NCBI GenBank assembly: GCA_023627715.1
Contig: JAMAHW010000046.1
Coordinates: 186,001 to 250,000, forward strand
DNA: 64,000 bases
Direction: 5' to 3'
From: Periconia sp. R9002
Taxonomy: Eukaryota; Ascomycota; Dothideomycetes; Pleosporales; Periconiaceae
Each line of letters opens with the position of its first letter. Position 1 is the stretch's first letter. The position numbers and the translations under genes are program-made. The notes under the pieces are model-generated. The model saw nothing but the letters and a program-made list of their open reading frames with translations. It did no database searches and was not told where the DNA came from. Positions 1-12,164 of the stretch are shown piece after piece.

Positions 1-1039
1 ACTTTGTCATTGGCCTCAAAGGCGACATGGACGAAGCTGATGTAGATGATGAAAATGGCGATGGCGACTGGAATAATCGCACCGTGCTTCGCACAGTGTA
101 TGTCAAATTAGAACCGAGACCGGAACCAGAGACGCCTGGTTTTTTTGATTACGAGCCGGCTAGTTTTGAAGAATCACTACGAAGTCCCTTTGACAGTACT
201 GGCCTGAGTAGACTGCGACCTGTGGTCTATGTGGTAGGTCAAGGAGTAGACATTTTTGAACGCTGCTAACCAAGAAATCCTAGCATCGGCCTTTCATCTA
301 TACATTCTTGTTTAAACATCGAACTGGGTCTCTAGGTCTCGCGAACTTCTACCGCAACTTACATACGTATTTCTCGCCTCTGCATCGCCCTTTGAGTAGC
401 AGTACTTCCCCCGACAAGGTTGCAGCACGCATATCTGCCGCATTCCATCCATATACAACATCGTCGACGACATCAGGTGCAGTACCTGACGAGCAACCTA
501 TATACGATCTTGCTTATGATCCGCGAACACTCACGGTGCACTCCAGTCTTCCTAACATTCCCGAACCCGGGACTTTACTTGCTGAAGGGCTCGGAAGGGG
601 AAGTCCTATGGCAATGGGGTGGAGCAGAGTCGAAGCCCTCAATGTACACTCACAGATTCTCGCTACTATAACCAGCACACAGCACAACCCATCTGAGATC
701 GAACGTACCTGTAAGACGAGTCGTGGATGGTGGGTGGTATGGATGAAACTACCACCTTCACAGCGCAATGAAAGTCAAGAACGAGATCCCAATGCAGAGA
801 CGGAAGACTTCGACACGGATCAGTTGCGCGAGGCGTTTCTTGTGCGCCGAGCTCACGATGCCGCAGGGGGACAGACGACGAAAGGTTCTAGTGGGCGGTT
901 CGGGAGCGGCATGTGGGGTGGTGCATCGGCGCAGAAAACAGGCGGGGCGGCGGCGGGATGGGGACCGAAGGGGCTGGCAGAAGGTATCGGTATCGACGCA
1001 AGGAGATATGTGGAAGGGCTATTGAGTTTGAATCGGTGA
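1..1039 (+). CDS. CCZ1: Ccz1-like vacuolar fusion protein, C-terminal part (5' truncated by window edge)
   Basis: Two exons are visible: the left edge to 233 (frame begins at base 3) and 284-1039, giving the last ~328 residues. The 50-nt intron 234-283 has a GTAGGT donor, a CTAAC branch point and a CTAG acceptor and joins in phase 0. The junction reads into HRPFIYTFLFKHRTGSL, which resembles the third longin region of fungal Ccz1 (DUF1712/CCZ1-INTU-HPS4 family). Further recognisable stretches are IYDLAYDPRTLTVHSS, WSRVEALNVHSQILA, TSRGWWVVWMKLPP and the C-terminal DARRYVEGLLSLNR. In known systems Ccz1 pairs with Mon1 as the exchange factor that activates the Rab7/Ypt7 GTPase on late endosomes and vacuoles. 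Assignment is from remembered family motifs; the N-terminal two thirds lie outside the window. An acidic, low-complexity segment (residues around DEADVDDENGDGDW) precedes the conserved part. Confidence 0.7.
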
Positions 1040-2159
1040 AGGTCATCTACAGCAGCGGTAGACATAGATAGAGTCCATACACGTGCATCCTTTGAAGGAG
1101 CAGTGGCATGGAGCTGGGGACGACGATGAAGATCACTCGAGACTCCACTAGTGAGGCATATTGTAATATTACACGGCGTGCAGGTGAGAAGAAGCAAACA
1201 TAAGTGTGGTGTCCCAAGACTCATGTTGTAACTGTATGAGCTATAATTGAACGAGCATCAGAAACCACAGACCCGAATGCGGAAAACGCATGAAATCCCA
1301 CCACCCGCTGAGGTCCTTGGGAAAAATCCCAATCGGGACGGTCGTTTCAAGGACAGGGTTTTGTGGATTCGCATTGACCTGTTGGGGGTTGGCATTATGG
1401 AGTTATTAGCACGTTGTGTTGGTTAAGAGCATACCCATCTTAGACTTCACGTCCAGGGCGTTCAGGGGCTGCCGCGCGCTAGCCCTCTAGTTCGTGGTAA
1501 ACATGCACTCCACAATGCCTGATAGCCACGCTTCATTTGTTGCCCCCTCCAACACCAAAAACCACCACTACGCAAGGTGGGGACGGCGCAGTTCAACAAT
1601 TTTATTTCCTTCGTCATGGCAGAACACGGGACTTAGTCATTTGACGCGTCAATCTCTTTGTTTCTTTGAGCCACTGCCATCACCGTGGCTGAGTGTGCGC
1701 CCACCGCTTTCTCTGAAGGAACGGACATCGGACTTTGAGCCTCTCTGGTCTGACGTCCTGTCTTGTCCCGTTCTTGTCCCATCTTCATCTGTTTCTCCAT
1801 CCTTACCGTCGATCGTTTGCCTCCAAGGCAAAGGTGGGACACGCGGGTGTGCTCCAGTCCAACCCACACCTGCTCCGCGTTGCATTCACCTCTTGTTTCT
1901 CTACATCACATCGTCGCCCCCCTTCAGCATCTCTTTGTTTGCATCGAGTCTTGGGTCGTCTTGATTGATTTGAACCCCGGCTCTTTCTCTTATTTGTTCA
2001 TCTTATTGCCTCTCGCTGCTTTCGTTGTTGTATATCATCTCTGGTCTGAGACCTTTCATTTTCGGCGTTAGATCTGGTATTTAATCATACAGATTATAAA
2101 AAGCACGCACGAGCAGCATACACACACACATACACGCACTAGATTTGCTTGAGAAAACA
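1040..2159. other. Intergenic region with pyrimidine-rich leader
   Basis: No supported gene. From about 1680 to 2040 the plus strand is strongly C/T-rich, as in the promoters and 5' leaders of well-expressed filamentous fungal genes, and a TATA element follows at 2095. Open frames here (for example 1494-1964) have low-complexity, protein-unlike translations and overlap in several frames, so I read them as spurious. Confidence 0.6.
2095..2103 (+). promoter_or_regulatory. TATA box of the aspartic protease gene
   Basis: TATAAAAAG lies 57-65 nt before the ATG at 2160, downstream of the pyrimidine-rich tract. The position is short for a TATA-to-ATG distance but possible with a short leader. Confidence 0.45.
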
Positions 2160-3903
2160 ATGCATATTCCAATTGACAAGTTGGCGGTTGGGTGCGCCTT
2201 TGTATCGACAGTCACCGCCTTCTACCCATTCGATCGACATCATGGCGAGCATAGCAGCAACACGCGCCGAGTACCTTCCGAAGCGTCAGTCGTTGCCAGC
2301 AAGAACGAATTTCCACGCTCCATCACGCTTCCCCTGCGCCGTACCTCGGTCGTTACTCGATCGAATCAATACGACCTCTCGAGAAGCAAGGAACCCACCA
2401 TGAAGAATAGCGAGGCGGTTCATCAAGACAAACTAGACACTTCGTACATGGTGGCAGTAAACATTGGAACCAGCAAGGAGGAATACCTTTTGCTACTGGA
2501 TTCCGCATCTAGCAATGTATGGGTCATGAGCGAGGATTGCAAAACCACGGCTTGTACCAAGCACACTACCTTCGGGAAAAGTGATTCAAGCTCGTTGAAG
2601 GTAAAACATATAAACCCCGCGGCTCACAAGTTGCTTGGGTTGCGAACCAGACAATTGACTAACCTCTCATTTTCAGACTCAAAATACCAAATTCTCGATA
2701 ACATATGGAACTGGCACTGTCTCGGGTACCACAGCCAGCGACACGTTGCATTTCAGCTCCCTTTCCGCAAATATAACCTTCGGTCTAGCCAACAATGCAT
2801 CATCTGAATTTGAATCGTACGCCATGGACGGTATTCTGGGTCTGGGTCGTGGCTCCAAAGCGGAGGGTACCATTGTCGCACCTCAAGTTGTCGAAGTCTT
2901 TGCCGACGCCAAACTCATTCCTGCGAAAATCAGTGGATTGTTTCTCGGGCGGTTCAAGGATGGCAAGAATGACGGCGAACTCAACTTTGGAGAGCTCAAC
3001 AAGGACAGATACGAAGGTGAAATCAACTGGATAGACGCAACGAGCAATGACCGCGGTTTCTGGGAAATACCTATTGCGGATGCGGGTGCTGGTGACAAAG
3101 TGTTGGGCGTGAAAAACAAAATCGGCATCATTGACACGGGATCCGCGTTTGTCTTTGTGCCCGAGCAGGAGGCCATTGCCATTCACAAGCTCGTCGACCG
3201 CTCCAGACAATCCGAGGAGAACTTCATCGTCCCTTGCTCCACAAAGACGCCCATCACCTTGAAGTTTGGCTCGCAGACGTACAACATCACCGCTGCAGAT
3301 TGGGTCGGCGAGAAGTTGCCTGATAGCGACGAGTGTTTCAGCAGAGTGATTGGTCGCCAGACGTTTGGTCCCGATCAGTGGTTGATCGGCACCACGTTCT
3401 TGAAGAATGTGTACACGGCATTCGATATGGATAAGTCCAAGGTTGGATTCGGACTCCCCAAGAGTGGAAATGCGACTGCCTCGTCGTCTTCCTCAGGTTC
3501 AGGTACGTCGATTCCTCACGCGTCCGCATCTACTTGCACTTCCACTCCTACTTCAGTATCCATATCGATATCTCCTCCCGAGCCTCTCACATTTTACCCT
3601 TCTTGTATCACGTTTAGACACTCTACGTCTTCCATACGTTTCTCATCTACAGCACCCCCTCTTGCAACCACATCAGCTAACGTTCCTTTTCCAACAGGCG
3701 GCTCCAACTCGTCCTCGAGCAGTAACAACAACGGCAACGGAAACAACAACAGCAATGGAAACGGCAACGCCCCACAAGGCACTGCCTCATCCAACGACAA
3801 GGCCGAGCCGACGCAGAACTCGCTGGCCCCTGCTGTTACTCCGTCGGGGTCGGCGCTCGCGGCCCTGTCTGTGGCTGTCGGCGTTTTGGCTTTTGCTTTC
3901 TAG
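2160..3903 (+). CDS. Pepsin-like aspartic protease with C-terminal GPI-type tail (CtsD/yapsin-like)
   Basis: Exons 2160-2600 and 2677-3903; intron 2601-2676 has a GTAAAA donor, a CTAAC branch point and a TTTTCAG acceptor. The protein is 555 aa, or 490 aa if a further candidate intron at 3503-3697 (195 nt, in frame) is removed. It starts with a signal peptide ending near TVTAFYPF, then a propeptide, then an A1 pepsin fold. The first active-site motif is LLDSASSNVWV (Asp114), with Ala where Gly is usual; the second is IIDTGSAFVFVP (Asp300). TYGTGTVSG and DGILGLGRGSK are typical flap and fold motifs. After the catalytic domain comes a Ser/Asn/Gly-rich linker and a hydrophobic end (ALAALSVAVGVLAFAF), as in GPI-anchored proteases of the cell wall or plasma membrane. 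The first in-frame ATG (2160) is preferred over an upstream non-ATG extension. Secreted protein processing is the family role; substrates are unknown. Confidence 0.85.
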
Positions 3904-5444
3904 ATATATAATTAAAGGTCGGGGCGTCTGGATATGGCGTTGTAATATTGGGACATGTGGTCGTGGAGTTGATAAGGGCTGGAATATGGCTTAGGATAGC
4001 ATCATTATCATTTATTATCAATTACATATGGCACATTCATCAAGCCACAAGACTTTTACTTCATCATGCCATCAAACTTTTGACTCGGGAATCGGGATCT
4101 CCTTCTCTTCACCACAACAATCAAACCAACCCAGACGTGCGATGATGAATTGCCAAAACCATGACTACTCCAGCTCGGAAAAGCGTAATCTCAACTTGTG
4201 ATTCCTCGATGGCGTTAAATACCAATGGGACTCGCACAACGTCTACTACCCCTACTAAGAATTCACGAACAAACCTAGACGAAAACTGCCTTCACGATGC
4301 CCATAGCTTTCTTTCCCCTTGCTAGTTAGACGTCGGCGCAGTCGTCGTTGTTACAACCCTACATCTAGCTACCTAGGTATCATTCATGCCTGTTCGTGAG
4401 GGATTTTACCTTTTTTGACGAGAGAAGGACGGAATCATGAGTGGAGAAAACATACCTACACAATATAAATGTGTAGGCAATAGCCAAAGAGCGGACCATC
4501 CCTGAAAAAAAAAACCCCTACTTACATGTCTGCAGCTCAGGACCGTCAATGAAGAAGGTATATACGTACACTGTCTTTTCAGTTAACTTCAAATTCGCAC
4601 TGTACTACTTACTTAGTCTCTGACCGGTTCTGCCATATGTATGCATGCATGAAAGGGCTTCCTTTCTTCTTCCTCTTCCTTACCGAGGGCTCGGCTTCAG
4701 AGTGGGTGTTATATATTCATTTGTCACAACCATTCACTGAATCTGGTATCAATACATATGCACACGTGGGTTTTGTAAACCCCGTAGTTGTCGAGTGTGA
4801 GTCGGGGTCGGACTCGTTCTCCCAACCATATTCATCCATGTACGTAAAGCCACGGTTGAAGAGCGAAACGAACGCGGGAAATACATACATCACATCAACG
4901 CACTGTGCATGGCCAGAAATATAGTTGTAAAGCTCCATTGACGCCAACGAGGGGTAGTTAGGTAGGTAGATAGGTACGAGGATAAAAGATTATTACACCG
5001 AGCCAAGATGCGCAGAACCACAAGACAATTCAGTCACCGATAAAGAGAGATAAGAAGGAGAAGAAAACGACCAGTAAACGGACAGCCAGAGGGTCCACTC
5101 AGAGGAGGAGACTACCTGGCAGGCGGGAAACAGCGAGAGATAGATGAGAAGTGGAGGTCCTGCTGCCATTTACTGCAATCCAATTACTGTTTCGTCTTGG
5201 CTCCGCCTTAAGTAACCTCATCATGAACTGCCCCCAAGATGATGTGTTCAAAAATTCCAGTGTAGTAACGCCTCGCAGGTGCCGTCGAAAACAAAGGTTG
5301 TAACCAGCCCATGGATAGGCCGAATCGCCCTCCACCAACCTATTTCCACGCCACCCATAGACACGGACCGCGGCCATGTTCATTGTCGAGTTCGCAACAG
5401 GAGTACGTGTATAGTGGCCACCAGCTTAGCATCACGTGAGCTTC
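3904..5444. other. Intergenic region between convergent genes
   Basis: No supported gene. It holds the 3' ends of the protease (+) and rho1 (-), an A-run near 4504, and short GGTAGGTAGGTAGAT-type microsatellite sequence near 4955-4975. Open frames such as 4637-4924 lack recognisable features. Confidence 0.55.
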
Positions 5445-6352
5445 TTACAAGACGACGCACTTGGTCTTCTTCTTTCCTCCTTTCGGGCTCCTTGTAGCCA
5501 GAGCCGCGCGTGTGGCGTGCTCAAACACCTCTCGTACGCCCTCGTTCGTCTTGGCAGAGCACTCGAGGTACTTCTGGGCACCAATCTTCTTGCGGACATC
5601 CTCGGCCTGGGACTTGTGTTAGCGGCTGTTTAAAAAGACACGGCAATATCAGACGGACCTGTTCAGGGGTCACGGGCTTCTGGGAAGTCTTGTGAAGCTC
5701 CTCAATCGTCTTCTGGTCGAAGCGCAAGTCCTTTTTGCAGCCGACCAAGATAATGGGGAGACCTTGGCAGAAGTGCAGAACCTCGGAAATCCACTAGGTC
5801 GAGTTAGTGACCCATCAGCATCATTGAGAGGTGATCAGGATCCCTACCTTCTCCTGGACGTTGTCAAGAGAATCGGGCGAGTCGACAGCAAAGCAAATCA
5901 AAATGACGTGGGAGTCGGGGTAGGACAGAGGGCGCAGGCGGTCATAATCTTCCTGGCCGGCGGTATCCCACAAGGCGAGCTCGACGTGCTTGCCATCGAC
6001 CTCGACGTCGGCGACGTAGTTCTCAAAGACGGTAGGGACGTACACCTGTAGAGGGCGTGATGTCAGTGCATGTGTAACCAGAAATGGATGGGCGTGAAGA
6101 GGCGGTGGACAGGCCCTCAGCCTGGCACGGGGCGGCCAGGGAGAGTGAGGTTCAGGTTCGAGGGGGTACTGACCTCGGGGAAGGTACCCTTGGAGAAGAC
6201 ACTATAGGCAGGATGGTTAGATGCTGAGCAGATAACAAGCCGGGGGATGTGGGAGCGACGGGATGGCGAGCGTGGGCGACTTACATGAGAAGACAGGTCT
6301 TTCCACAGGCGCCGTCGCCTACGATAACGAGCTTTCGGCGGATCTCAGCCAT
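5445..6352 (-). CDS. rho1: Rho1 small GTPase
   Basis: Five exons on the minus strand: 6285-6352, 6174-6201, 5848-6045, 5659-5793, 5445-5606, all with GT-AG introns and matching phases, giving 196 aa. The start [19 protein letters not shown] holds the P-loop (GDGACGKT, residues 12-19). Switch I contains [15 protein letters not shown], switch II is [18 protein letters not shown] (Gln63), and the guanine-recognition motif is CKKDLR. The C-terminus ends in a KKKTK basic stretch and CVVL, a geranylgeranylation CAAX box. Residues match fungal Rho1 more closely than Rho2 or Cdc42. Rho1 is the regulatory subunit of beta-1,3-glucan synthase and activates Pkc1 and formins at sites of wall growth. Exon 2 is only 28 nt. 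A CACGTG E-box lies 184 bp upstream of the ATG. Confidence 0.95.
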
Positions 6353-6535
6353 GGCGGGAGGTTGAGACGGATGGAGAGGGGGTCGGGAGTGGATATCAGG
6401 GTTGAGGGCTGGTGACAGGTGGGTGACAGGCAGCGGATGGGGGGGAGTGAGGGTGATGAAGTAGTGGTAGGAGGATGCAGACAAGCTAAGGCACAAGGCA
6501 AAGAGAGAGAGGGCGCTATGGCATCGTGCACGGGA

Positions 6536-6541
6536 CACGTG
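6536..6541. promoter_or_regulatory. CACGTG E-box upstream of rho1
   Basis: Palindromic CACGTG 184 bp upstream of the rho1 ATG. This is the core site of Cbf1/Pho4-type bHLH factors; the assignment is by motif alone. Confidence 0.3.
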
Positions 6542-6879
6542 CGGCTGTGCCTTGTGGCGGTGCCTAGGGGAGCACGGGGGAGAGGCATCGCCGCGAGGAA
6601 AATCGTCATGGGCATGGGCAGGCGACGCGGTGATTGCACGATTGCTTCATCAGGCCGGCATCGAGCGGGTGCCGCAAACAGGAATTACAAAGGCAGGTGA
6701 ATGGGAGATGCATATATTTCACTGTTGTGTTGATACCTAGACATCAATGCATGTGTTTGTATGGCGGTTGTTGCTATGGGGCCAGCGACAGTACCGGGGT
6801 TTAGCGCTGCGGTACACGAGTTAAGCCCGCTAGCCACCCGTGCATACTTGTACTTGTGTATGTATGTAATTACCAGCAA

Positions 6880-6895
6880 GTACGTACGTACGTAC
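6880..6895. repeat. (GTAC)4 microsatellite
   Basis: Four perfect GTAC units, which are self-complementary, set in a wider run of GTATGTAT and TACGTAC sequence in the rho1/UFD2 intergenic region. Confidence 0.8.
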
Positions 6896-7258
6896 TGTAG
6901 GAAAACATGCACGCTTCCAATGTTGAGTGTAGTAACTAGGTACATTGACATGTACGTACCCAACCAGCGATAGACGACGAGGGAATTCAAAGTCGATATA
7001 TAGGGGTGGTGACGTTGCCAGGCCTTTAGTGCGTCCATGTTGATTGATGTCTACGTACACACCCATGCATGCATTCCCCTTGTTGGTGGGAAAGATTCAG
7101 GGTGAATGGTGGTTGCGTACCTACCTACATAAGGATTATCAGTCGACATGCCTCTGCCCTGCATTTGGAGGGATGCTAGGTAGGTACAGATAAGGGGAAA
7201 GGAGGGAAAAGGAGCAGAAGTGATAATGATTACATATGTATGTATATACCTGGATAGC

Positions 7259-7283
7259 GGTATGGTATGGTACGGTACGGTAA
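7259..7283. repeat. Pentanucleotide repeat (GGTAT/GGTAC)5
   Basis: Five tandem 5-mers read GGTAT, GGTAT, GGTAC, GGTAC, GGTAA: a small degenerate tandem repeat. Confidence 0.75.
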
Positions 7284-8286
7284 AGTACTGTCCCCAACAT
7301 CAACTTGCTGCCATTGGTCGTCGACATGAACTGATTCTGGGCTAGAATGAAATGAATCCCTTCTGCCTGGCTGTCTACCTACGTTGGAACTCGGAAACAT
7401 ATGAATGGCGAGTCGGACGGCAAGACGATGTGTGATTGGAGTGACTGGCACTAGCATCCCCTTTTCAGCTCCCTACATACACACATGGGATGATGTGAAA
7501 GGGCGGGGCGGTTGCACATGGAACACTGCACACCACACCAACGCCTATACCAACCTATCTATGTACAAAGTTGGGATGCAGACCGGTCAGCGCATTGCCC
7601 TGCTCTGCCTTGCCTTGTCTTGTCGTGTCGCATCTGAGTCCCGCTGTCAGCATTCTGTCTCATGTTCATGTGTACCGTATAAACTGTTAGGAACAGTCAG
7701 AAGCCAGGCAGCAGCTATCAAATCGTCTTTACAACCAACCACCTCTGCATAGCTTACATGTAGTGTCTTCGGTTATGACAAAGGAGTGGGTCTACTAGGT
7801 TCACCCGCAATTTGTGAGCCATTGATGGTTGCATTTGTCAGTCTGCGCGAGCTCTGTACATGTATCAATTGATGTATGTTAGTAGGTAGGTACTTATGTA
7901 TCGACTGTCTTCATCTGCTATAAAAGCGGCATCATTCCAGATACACTACATGTACTTAGATGTGGTGATTCCATTAACTCACCGAGACTACATATGTAGC
8001 CTATACTGTAGTACAACCACATCTTTCTTCGTCCTCGTCTGCATAATTAGTCCCTTGCTTCACGTACATACATATATACCTACATAGGTACATATGGAAG
8101 CGGTAGATAGATCCACAGGAAGAGTAATTACCATTATGTACCTATGTACATATATACATATACCTGCTTAGCCGGAGGTGCTCGAAATCGCGAGGATGCA
8201 CACATATTTACGTGGTGTGTAATTTCAGTTGACGGTACCTCGTATCGATGCTCGTTGGCCTTTTATGTTCTCCGCGCTTCCAAGGG

Positions 8287-8292
8287 CACGTG
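8287..8292. promoter_or_regulatory. CACGTG E-box upstream of UFD2
   Basis: CACGTG 239-244 bp upstream of the UFD2 start codon, the same motif as in the rho1 promoter. Confidence 0.3.
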
Positions 8293-8530
8293 CGGTGGTG
8301 ATGATTGAATCATGGTCCCCCCACCCTAAACTACTACCATTACTTCCGCTACGCGTTGCCCGCCGCCGCCCTCATCACCATCACTTGAACATCCGCAGCC
8401 TGAAGCCACGAGTACCTGCCAGGCTTTGTTCTTCTTTGACTATCTGCCGTCGCATTCACGACCCTTTTACCTAACCTCCACATTCTCTCATTTACTTAAT
8501 AATTTCACGCCGCCTGGCTTCTCCTCCGCC

Positions 8531-11500
8531 ATGGCCGATCAACCACCTGAAAACGACAAGCAGCCTGACGCCCTCTCGGACGCAGACAAGGTAGGCCAGC
8601 TCCATATCTGTACCTACCTTTATATGCTCATTTACGACCACATTCGCTAAGAAGCTATTAGATTCGCGCAAAGAGGTTGGCAAAGCTCGGTGGGCCATCG
8701 GGCCCTGCTACTGCTTCTGCCTCCCCATCTTCCTCACAGCGCACTCCGCCACCCCCCACAGCGACACCCGCCAACACTCAGGATTCTACACAGAATGCGC
8801 CTCCGCCCCCATCCGCCTCCTCAACGACGAATCCTTTCTCACAGCTTGGCATCAAACCCGAGACCAAAGCTCCGCCTTCCATCAACATCACCCCGAAGCC
8901 TACAACGACACCCACTGATGCTCCAACGAGGCAAAGCGCTTCCAAAGCACAAGATACCTCTCTCGAAGCTTGGGTAGATAGGACCCTTAGCGCCATCTTT
9001 CGCATTACACTCGATCCGAACCAAACTCGCGATGCGCATGGGCACCCATTATTCTTCGTCTCTGGCGTGCGGAGTGATCTAGAAGATGCAGGCTCCCCAA
9101 TCCGACTCACAACCGATGTGCTGGATAGCGCTATAGTCGAATCGGCGCAGAGCAGGTCCGAAGGAAAGGCCTTGGATTATCTTCTAGGCTGCTGGAAGCG
9201 AGTGTCCAAGCTGTTCCGCAGTATGCACAACAAGACCGATCCTAAATTTGAGATTGTCAAGGAAGCTCGCCGGGTATGCTTCAGCTATGCCATCTTTGCT
9301 GCCACAATTCCGGATATGTTTGGTGAAGAGGAACCTGCTGGAAATCCACTGGCCGATCACCTTTTGGTTGACCCGGAAAATGACCAGGGCATTTGTCACG
9401 ACTTTCTCAACGAGGCTGTGGCTCGCTTCGAAGACGACGACAGTGTGAAGGATCTACTTGTGGGGGCCATAGAAGAGTTGAGCCAGAGGCTCCGCAAGAT
9501 GACCATGAATGACGACTACCGCCCATACATGTTGGCGATGCGTAACTTCGTTCGCTATCGTCCCCTTCTCGAGGCAATGGCAGAATCGCCCGCCTTTCTT
9601 CCCACCGACATAGAGCCGAAACAGATTGAGAGTAAGACTTTGCTTGGACCTTTCTTCACGATATCTCCTCTACAGGGCGAGGTGGCGTTGAACTACTTCT
9701 CAAGTCCCACTACACGGGATAAGTCGTACATATCAAACTCTCAAAACGCTCTGCGGTTGGCATTGCAAGCCCACCAAGATGAACTCTTTGATATTGCTAA
9801 TTGCTTCATCAAAGTGAAGGGTGCTAGAGAAAAGATTCTAGACTGGTTTGCGTTCGCATTGAATTCAAACCACAAGCGAAGGGCTATGCGCGTAGACCCC
9901 TCGACTGTCTCATCAGATGCCTTCATGGTCAATCTTACCGTCATACTAGATCGGTTATGTGAGCCGTTCATGGATGCAACGTTTTCCAAGGTGGATCGCA
10001 TCGATATTGACTACTTGCGCCGGTCACCGCGGGTGTCCATTAGAGACGAGACCAAAATTAATGCCGACCAGCAAGTCTCGGATGAGTTTTACGACGTAAC
10101 TGTAGGGGGAACCAACAACTTCATCACCGAGATATTCTTCCTCACAGTTGCTGCTCACCATTATGGTATAGAAGCCGCCAACACAAAGTTATCTTCACTG
10201 GAAAAAGATCTCAAATATTTGGAGAAGGAGCTGGCAAAGATGGAAACTGAGCGGCACAAATACATTGCCAACCCCATGCAACTTGCTGTATTTGACCAGC
10301 ACGTCAAAAAAATGAAGATCCAGATCGAGAAAGGCCATTGTTCTGCCCTTGCTACGAAGGGTGTCTTACTGGATCAAACCACCCAAGCAAGATCGATGCA
10401 GTTTATGCGCTACGTCATCGTCTGGATGTTGCGACTGGTGTCGTCCGATTCAACGTTTCCCAAAAGTCCTATCAAGCTGCCGCTACCTCCGGAACAACCT
10501 ATGGCTTTCAGATGTCTTCCGGAATATTTCTTGGAGGACATTTGTGACAACTTCAAATTCATCACCCAATACATGCCTCATGTCATCACATCAACTCAAT
10601 GCGAGGAATTGATGGTCGTATGTATCACGTTTCTCCGCAGCTCCGAGTATATCAAGAACCCTTACTTGAAAGCACATCTAGTCCGGATCTTGTACAATGG
10701 TATATGGGCATTTCCGGGCAAGCCGAAAGGCGTACTAGGAGATGTTCTATTTGCCCATAATTTCGCAACTCAGCATCTATTGCACGCGTTGATGAAATTC
10801 TATATCGAATGCGAACGTACGCATGACAAGTACAATATACGTTATGAGATTTTCCAAGTGATTAAATGTATCTGGCCTAACCCCGTCTACCGGGAAAACC
10901 TTGGTACGGAGGCACAGTAAGTAATAGATTCACTCTCGGAAATGCATGATACTAACTTTAATAGGATGAATCTGGACTTCTTTGTGCAGTTCGTCAATCT
11001 ACTTCTCAACGATGTAACTTTCGTTTTGGACGAATCGTTCACTGCTTTTACACAGATTCACGATATTTCAAAGATGCTCAAGAGCCCAGATTCAGGTCTC
11101 GATGCTAACACTCGACAAGAGCAGGAAGAAAAACTGTCATCGGCCCAAGACAAAGCCAAGGGATACATGGCACTGACTAACGAAACTGTCGCCATGTTGA
11201 AGCTCTTTACTGAAGCCCTTAGTGATTCGTTCACGAAGAAAGAGGTCGTCGTTCGTCTCGCCCATATGCTTGACTACAATCTTGAGGCTCTCGTTGGACC
11301 TAAGAAAACCAATCTCAAAGTTGAAAACCCCCAGGAATATGGATGGAATCCCCGGCAACTACTATCCGAAATCGTAGATGTTTACTTGAACCTAAAAGAG
11401 AAGCAATCGTTTCTCGAGTCTGTTGCTACAGATGATCGTTCATACCGGCCAGAGTATTTCACCGAGGCCGCGAAAATCTTGCAACGCTTTGCACTCAAAG

Positions 11501-11859
11501 CTCCGGAGCAACTTCAGGAGTGGGATCAACTTGCTGAGCGGATCCGAGCTGTCAAGGAGGAACACGACATGGAAGATGCGGACTTGGGGGATATTCCAGA
11601 CGAGTATCTCGATCCCCTTCTCGCTACCTTGATGGAAGATCCCGTCATCCTGCCCCTGAGCAAGCAAACCTTGGATCGGAGCACAGTGCGCAGCCATCTG
11701 CTCAGTGACCCGCATGATCCCTTCAACCGTGCCCCACTCACGATCGACGAGGTCATTCCTAACGATGCATTGAGGGAAGAGATCCAGCAATGGAAGGCCA
11801 CACGACTGGCCGAGAAGAGAGCAGAGAGGAGCGGAGGGGAAGCCATGGACACTACCTAG
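8531..11859 (+). CDS. UFD2: Ubiquitin conjugation factor E4 (Ufd2), U-box ubiquitin ligase
   Basis: Three exons, 8531-8590, 8662-10916 and 10965-11859, give 1069 aa. Intron 2 has GTAAGT, TACTAAC and AATAG signals; a naive reading stops falsely at its donor. The start MADQPPENDKQPDALSDADK is in a 60-nt first exon. A low-complexity Pro/Ser/Thr N-terminus (to about residue 105) is followed by the long helical Ufd2P core (SISPLQGEVALNYFSSP region is typical). A C-terminal U-box begins near residue 982 (IPDEYLDPLLATLMEDPVI...DPFNRAPLTIDEVIPN). Ufd2 extends ubiquitin chains on substrates already ubiquitinated and works with Cdc48 in protein quality control and ER-associated degradation. Length and domain order match the family. 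Confidence 0.95.
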
Positions 11860-12164
11860 AAAGCATGATTGTTTATGAATTTGATTTACTTGGTATCTGG
11901 AATCGATTCCACTGGCTAGCGAACATCATTACACGCTCTGGGCGATTGGCGTCTATCGCGTATAGGATGGGAATTAGATTGAAGCTACTGGCAAGATCCA
12001 GTAGCTGTGGGCAACAAAATAAGTAGTCCCAATGTGCATCGTATATGACCTTTGGTTATCTTGGGATAGTGGCAAGGATAGATCCAGTAATGTCTGATGA
12101 CGACTGGACGGATTGATGTATACATTGATAGTTACAGTAATGATACAATGAACTGACTTGAGTT
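11860..12164. other. Intergenic, convergent 3' ends
   Basis: About 305 bp between UFD2 (+) and a small membrane-protein gene (-). I see only presumptive 3' UTR sequence. Confidence 0.5.

Larger units (their letters stand above)
6353..8530. other. Long divergent intergenic region, rho1 (-) and UFD2 (+)
   Basis: About 2.2 kb without a supported gene. It contains two promoters, E-boxes at 6536 and 8287, and many short simple repeats (GTAC, GTATGTAT, TACCTACC, GGTAT/GGTAC). The open frames in it are short, overlap one another and look like shadows of simple repeats. Confidence 0.6.

Noticed and set aside
1494..1964. 156-aa plus-strand open frame before the protease gene
   Set aside because: It lies in a pyrimidine-rich leader, overlaps open frames in other phases, and its translation is Ser/Pro/Leu low complexity without any motif.
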